Origin: DBFJGL01 sp048394785
GTDB lineage: Bacteria; Bacillota; Clostridia; Christensenellales; CAG-917
Assembly: GCA_048394785.1 (NCBI GenBank)
Contig: DBFJGL010000038.1
Location: forward strand, 1 to 15,141
DNA length: 15,141 nt
Direction: 5' to 3'
Of this stretch, positions 13,569 to 15,141 are shown piece by piece (positions within the stretch are counted from its first letter, which is position 1; the number at the start of each line of letters is the position of its first letter). The position numbers and the translations under genes were made by a program. Below the pieces are notes generated by a model. It worked only from the letters and a program-made list of their open reading frames with translations. It was not told the origin of the DNA and ran no database searches.

Positions 13569-13596
13569 ATTATAACACAATTTTCGGTAAAAGCAA
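13569..13596 (-). promoter_or_regulatory. Promoter of ssrA
   Basis: On the minus strand, TATAAT (13574-13569) is preceded by TG one base upstream, an extended -10. The -35 is weak: TTGCTT (13596-13591) with a 16-base spacer. Transcription should begin near 13562, giving a short 5' extension of about 26 bases that RNase P would remove at G13536. Confidence 0.75.
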
Positions 13597-13620
13597 GCAA
13601 AATATGAGGGTCTCAGTATG

Positions 13621-13705
13621 GTACACGATATGTATTCAAAATGGCGAAATTATTATATTTAAGGACAAATTCTGAGTGATTTGTGCACGATATGTGTGTG
13701 AAATG
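13621..13705. repeat. Imperfect 23-base direct repeat upstream of the ssrA promoter
   Basis: Copies at 13621-13643 and 13683-13705 share the exact ten bases CACGATATGT and end in AAATG, with 18 of 23 positions alike. They start 62 bases apart. They lie in the geneless gap 13600-13770 between the ssrA promoter and the terminator of the next gene. A frame in this stretch is interrupted by TGA at 13673 and has no ribosome site, so I do not call a gene. Confidence 0.4.
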
Positions 13706-13770
13706 CATAAATACAACGTCCGAGAAGCGGCTGTTCGAAAATACGATAAGTGGTTTTTTGTTAAAATAAT

Positions 13771-13799
13771 AAGAAATAGCGGTTAAACCGCTATTTCTT
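13771..13799 (-). terminator. Terminator of the CofE-like gene
   Basis: AAGAAATAGCGGT (13771-13783) and ACCGCTATTTCTT (13787-13799) form a perfect 13-bp stem with a 3-base loop. On the minus strand it is followed by the T-rich ATTATTTTAAC. It lies 81 bases past the stop of the minus-strand gene and separates it from ssrA. Confidence 0.8.
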
Positions 13800-13879
13800 T
13801 GGATTTGATATATTAGTAATTTTGTTGACTTGCCCGTGACTCGGTTGCGACAGAGTTAAGCTTAAAACTTGGTTTGCGG

Positions 13880-15067
13880 TCAGTCGTTGGCGTAGTTCGA
13901 GAAGTAGTTTTGGATATAGATGATGGGCGTACCTTTGTCTCCGCTTCCGGAAGTGAGGTCGGAGAGCGAGCCGAGCAGGTCGGTGAGGCGGCGCGGAGTG
14001 GTGCCCTGTGACGCCTGTGACGCATAAAGGTCGGTGGGCTTTTGTTTTATCATCTGTTTGATTGCCTCTTTTGCCTCGTCGCCTTTGAGAGAACCGATGG
14101 CGTTGTCGGCAAGATATTTGAGTTTAAGCTCGTTGGGGGTGCCTTCGAGCCCCGACGTATAAGCAGGGGACACAACGGGGTCGGCAAGCTCCCAAATTTT
14201 GCCTACGGGGTCTTTGAACGCGCCGTCGCCGTAAACCATAACTTCGATTTTTTTGCCTGTTTTTTCAAACATAAGCTGTTGAACGGCGTTGACGAACTCG
14301 GAGCAGTCGCGCGGGAAAAGTTTGACGCTGTTGTCGGTTGCGAGGTTGGAGCCGAGAATGCCGTAATTGGGATTGAAGCCGCTTCCGTTTACGCTTTCGG
14401 TGAGTATTTCATCAAGCGAAACAACGGTTTTTGCGCCGGCTTCGAGCAAAAGCCGCTTGGTGCGGGCGCGAGTATGAATATCGGCGTTGATAACGACGTC
14501 GGTGTATTTCAGAATTTCGGTGGGGCGGTTTGCGAGTATTATTTCCGCTTTGCCCTCGGAAAACTCCTTGTACAGCTGAACGTAGTCCATACCCGTGAAG
14601 GGGTGTTTGATTTCGCCGAACGTCTTATAAATTTCTTCTTCGGTGAATACGTCGGTGTAGGGATTGACGCCGTTTTTATCGAGTGCGTCCATATTCATAA
14701 GGTGATTGCCGACTTCGTCGGAAGGATAGGACAGCATAATAATCAGCTTGTCAACGCCCCTTGCAATGCCTTTGAGCAACAGAGAAAAACGGTTTCTGGA
14801 AAGAATCGGGAAGATAAGTCCCACAGTGCCTCCGCCTGTTTTGGCTTTAACGTCCGCTGCGATGTCGTCCACGCTTGCGTAGTTTCCCTGACTTCTTGCG
14901 ACAACCGCCTCTGTCACGGCGAGCACGTCTTTGTCCTGCACCTTGAAACCTGTTTCGGAATCGTTTGCGGCGGCAAGGACGCTATCAACGGTGATTTTAA
15001 CCAAATCATCGCCTTGCTTGATGATAGGAGCTTTGATGCCTCTGGAAATTGTACCTACTGTTGACAT
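13880..15067 (-). CDS. CofE-like protein, coenzyme F420-0:L-glutamate ligase family
   Basis: A 395-residue protein matching the long clostridial branch of the F420-0:gamma-glutamyl ligase (CofE, PF01996) family. Recognisable blocks are GIKAPIIKQGDDLVKITVDS at the N-terminus, DKDVLAVTEAVVARSQGNYA, the GLIFPILSRNRFSLLLKGIA stretch, MLSYPSDEVGNHLM, VMVYGDGAFKDPVGKIWEL and the tail GTTPRRLTDLLGSLSDLTSG. Archaeal CofE adds glutamate to F420-0 using GTP. This branch is longer (CofE has about 250 residues) and occurs in bacteria not known to make F420, so its true substrate is unknown. A glutamyl- or amino-acid-ligase activity is an inference. No F420 biosynthesis gene is nearby. GGAGG lies 4 bases before ATG. 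It is transcribed alone, with its own promoter region and terminator. Confidence 0.88.
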   Translation of the reverse strand: MSTVGTISRGIKAPIIKQGDDLVKITVDSVLAAANDSETGFKVQDKDVLAVTEAVVARSQGNYASVDDIAADVKAKTGGGTVGLIFPILSRNRFSLLLKGIARGVDKLIIMLSYPSDEVGNHLMNMDALDKNGVNPYTDVFTEEEIYKTFGEIKHPFTGMDYVQLYKEFSEGKAEIILANRPTEILKYTDVVINADIHTRARTKRLLLEAGAKTVVSLDEILTESVNGSGFNPNYGILGSNLATDNSVKLFPRDCSEFVNAVQQLMFEKTGKKIEVMVYGDGAFKDPVGKIWELADPVVSPAYTSGLEGTPNELKLKYLADNAIGSLKGDEAKEAIKQMIKQKPTDLYASQASQGTTPRRLTDLLGSLSDLTSGSGDKGTPIIYIQNYFSNYAND

Positions 15068-15095
15068 AATGCCTCCGATGTAAATGGGTTCGCGG

Positions 15096-15122
15096 AATTC
15101 CTCCGACGACAGAGGAATTATA
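15096..15122 (-). promoter_or_regulatory. Promoter region of the CofE-like gene with an overlapping dyad
   Basis: On the minus strand a TATAAT lies at 15122-15117; the -35 box falls beyond the window. A perfect 8-bp inverted repeat, AATTCCTC (15096-15103) and GAGGAATT (15112-15119), centred on an 8-base gap, overlaps the -10 and the expected start near 15110. That placement fits an operator better than an RNA hairpin. A second GGAGG-like element in this dyad resembles the real ribosome site at 15076-15072 but has no start codon nearby. Confidence 0.45.
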
Positions 15123-15141
15123 ATACAGAAGGGCTGTGATG

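Noticed and set aside
13240..13607. Two plus-strand frames of 76 and 61 codons opposite ssrA
   Set aside because: They overlap the tmRNA, which is identified by its 5' end, tag frame and 3' CCA end. They have no ribosome sites and no protein-like features.
13604..13786. Possible short protein of 60 codons upstream of ssrA
   Set aside because: The frame is broken by TGA at 13673, lacks a ribosome site and ends inside the terminator stem of the CofE-like gene.
14042..15064. A 340-codon plus-strand frame
   Set aside because: It is the antisense shadow of the CofE-like gene. It starts without a ribosome site and its composition (F-, V- and N-rich) reflects the opposite strand.

Overview
The window looks like a chromosomal segment of an uncultured, low-to-mid GC Bacillota, most likely class Clostridia. 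Reasons: strong GGAGG-type ribosome sites, sigma-A promoters close to consensus (TTGACA-N17-TATAAT at xpt), a purine-salvage xpt gene beside a BMP-type ABC transporter, a tmRNA with a UAAAC-Ala resume site, and a long CofE-like protein of the type common in Clostridia that lack F420. No phage, transposase, CRISPR or toxin-antitoxin genes were found. The placement is inferred from gene content, not from a phylogenetic marker.

Layout. (1) 10-2397, plus strand: an aldo/keto reductase with a C-terminal two-cluster ferredoxin module, a SIMPL-domain protein and a YbaK-type Cys-tRNA(Pro) deacylase, closely spaced. (2) 2531-3713: a short DtxR/MntR-type metal-dependent repressor with its own promoter, then a YfcE-type metallophosphodiesterase ending at a strong terminator. 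(3) 3772-10003: a purine uptake and salvage block. It holds xpt behind a consensus promoter and a roughly 90-nt structured leader, then a lipoprotein, a duplicated ATPase and two permeases of a BMP/nucleoside-family ABC importer, closed by a terminator. A GC-rich hairpin separates the lipoprotein gene from the ATPase gene. (4) 10004-10395: AT-rich and geneless. (5) 10396-12826: an APH/choline-kinase-fold phosphotransferase and a MATE efflux pump. (6) 12827-13170: a geneless region holding a cluster of TTCGACA repeats (three exact, three with one mismatch, all in one orientation). This motif is the reverse complement of the Spo0A box TGTCGAA. A GC-rich hairpin block follows. (7) 13141-13574, minus strand: ssrA (tmRNA) with promoter, tag frame and terminator. 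(8) 13771-15122, minus strand: a 395-residue CofE/F420-0:gamma-glutamyl ligase-family gene with its promoter region and terminator.

How the genes work together: the importer would bring purine nucleosides or bases into the cell. Xpt would convert xanthine (and possibly guanine) to the nucleotide using PRPP. ssrA supplies trans-translation. The most interesting unexplained signals are the 0A-box-like cluster, which has no obvious target gene, and the xpt leader, which I cannot match to the classical purine riboswitch.
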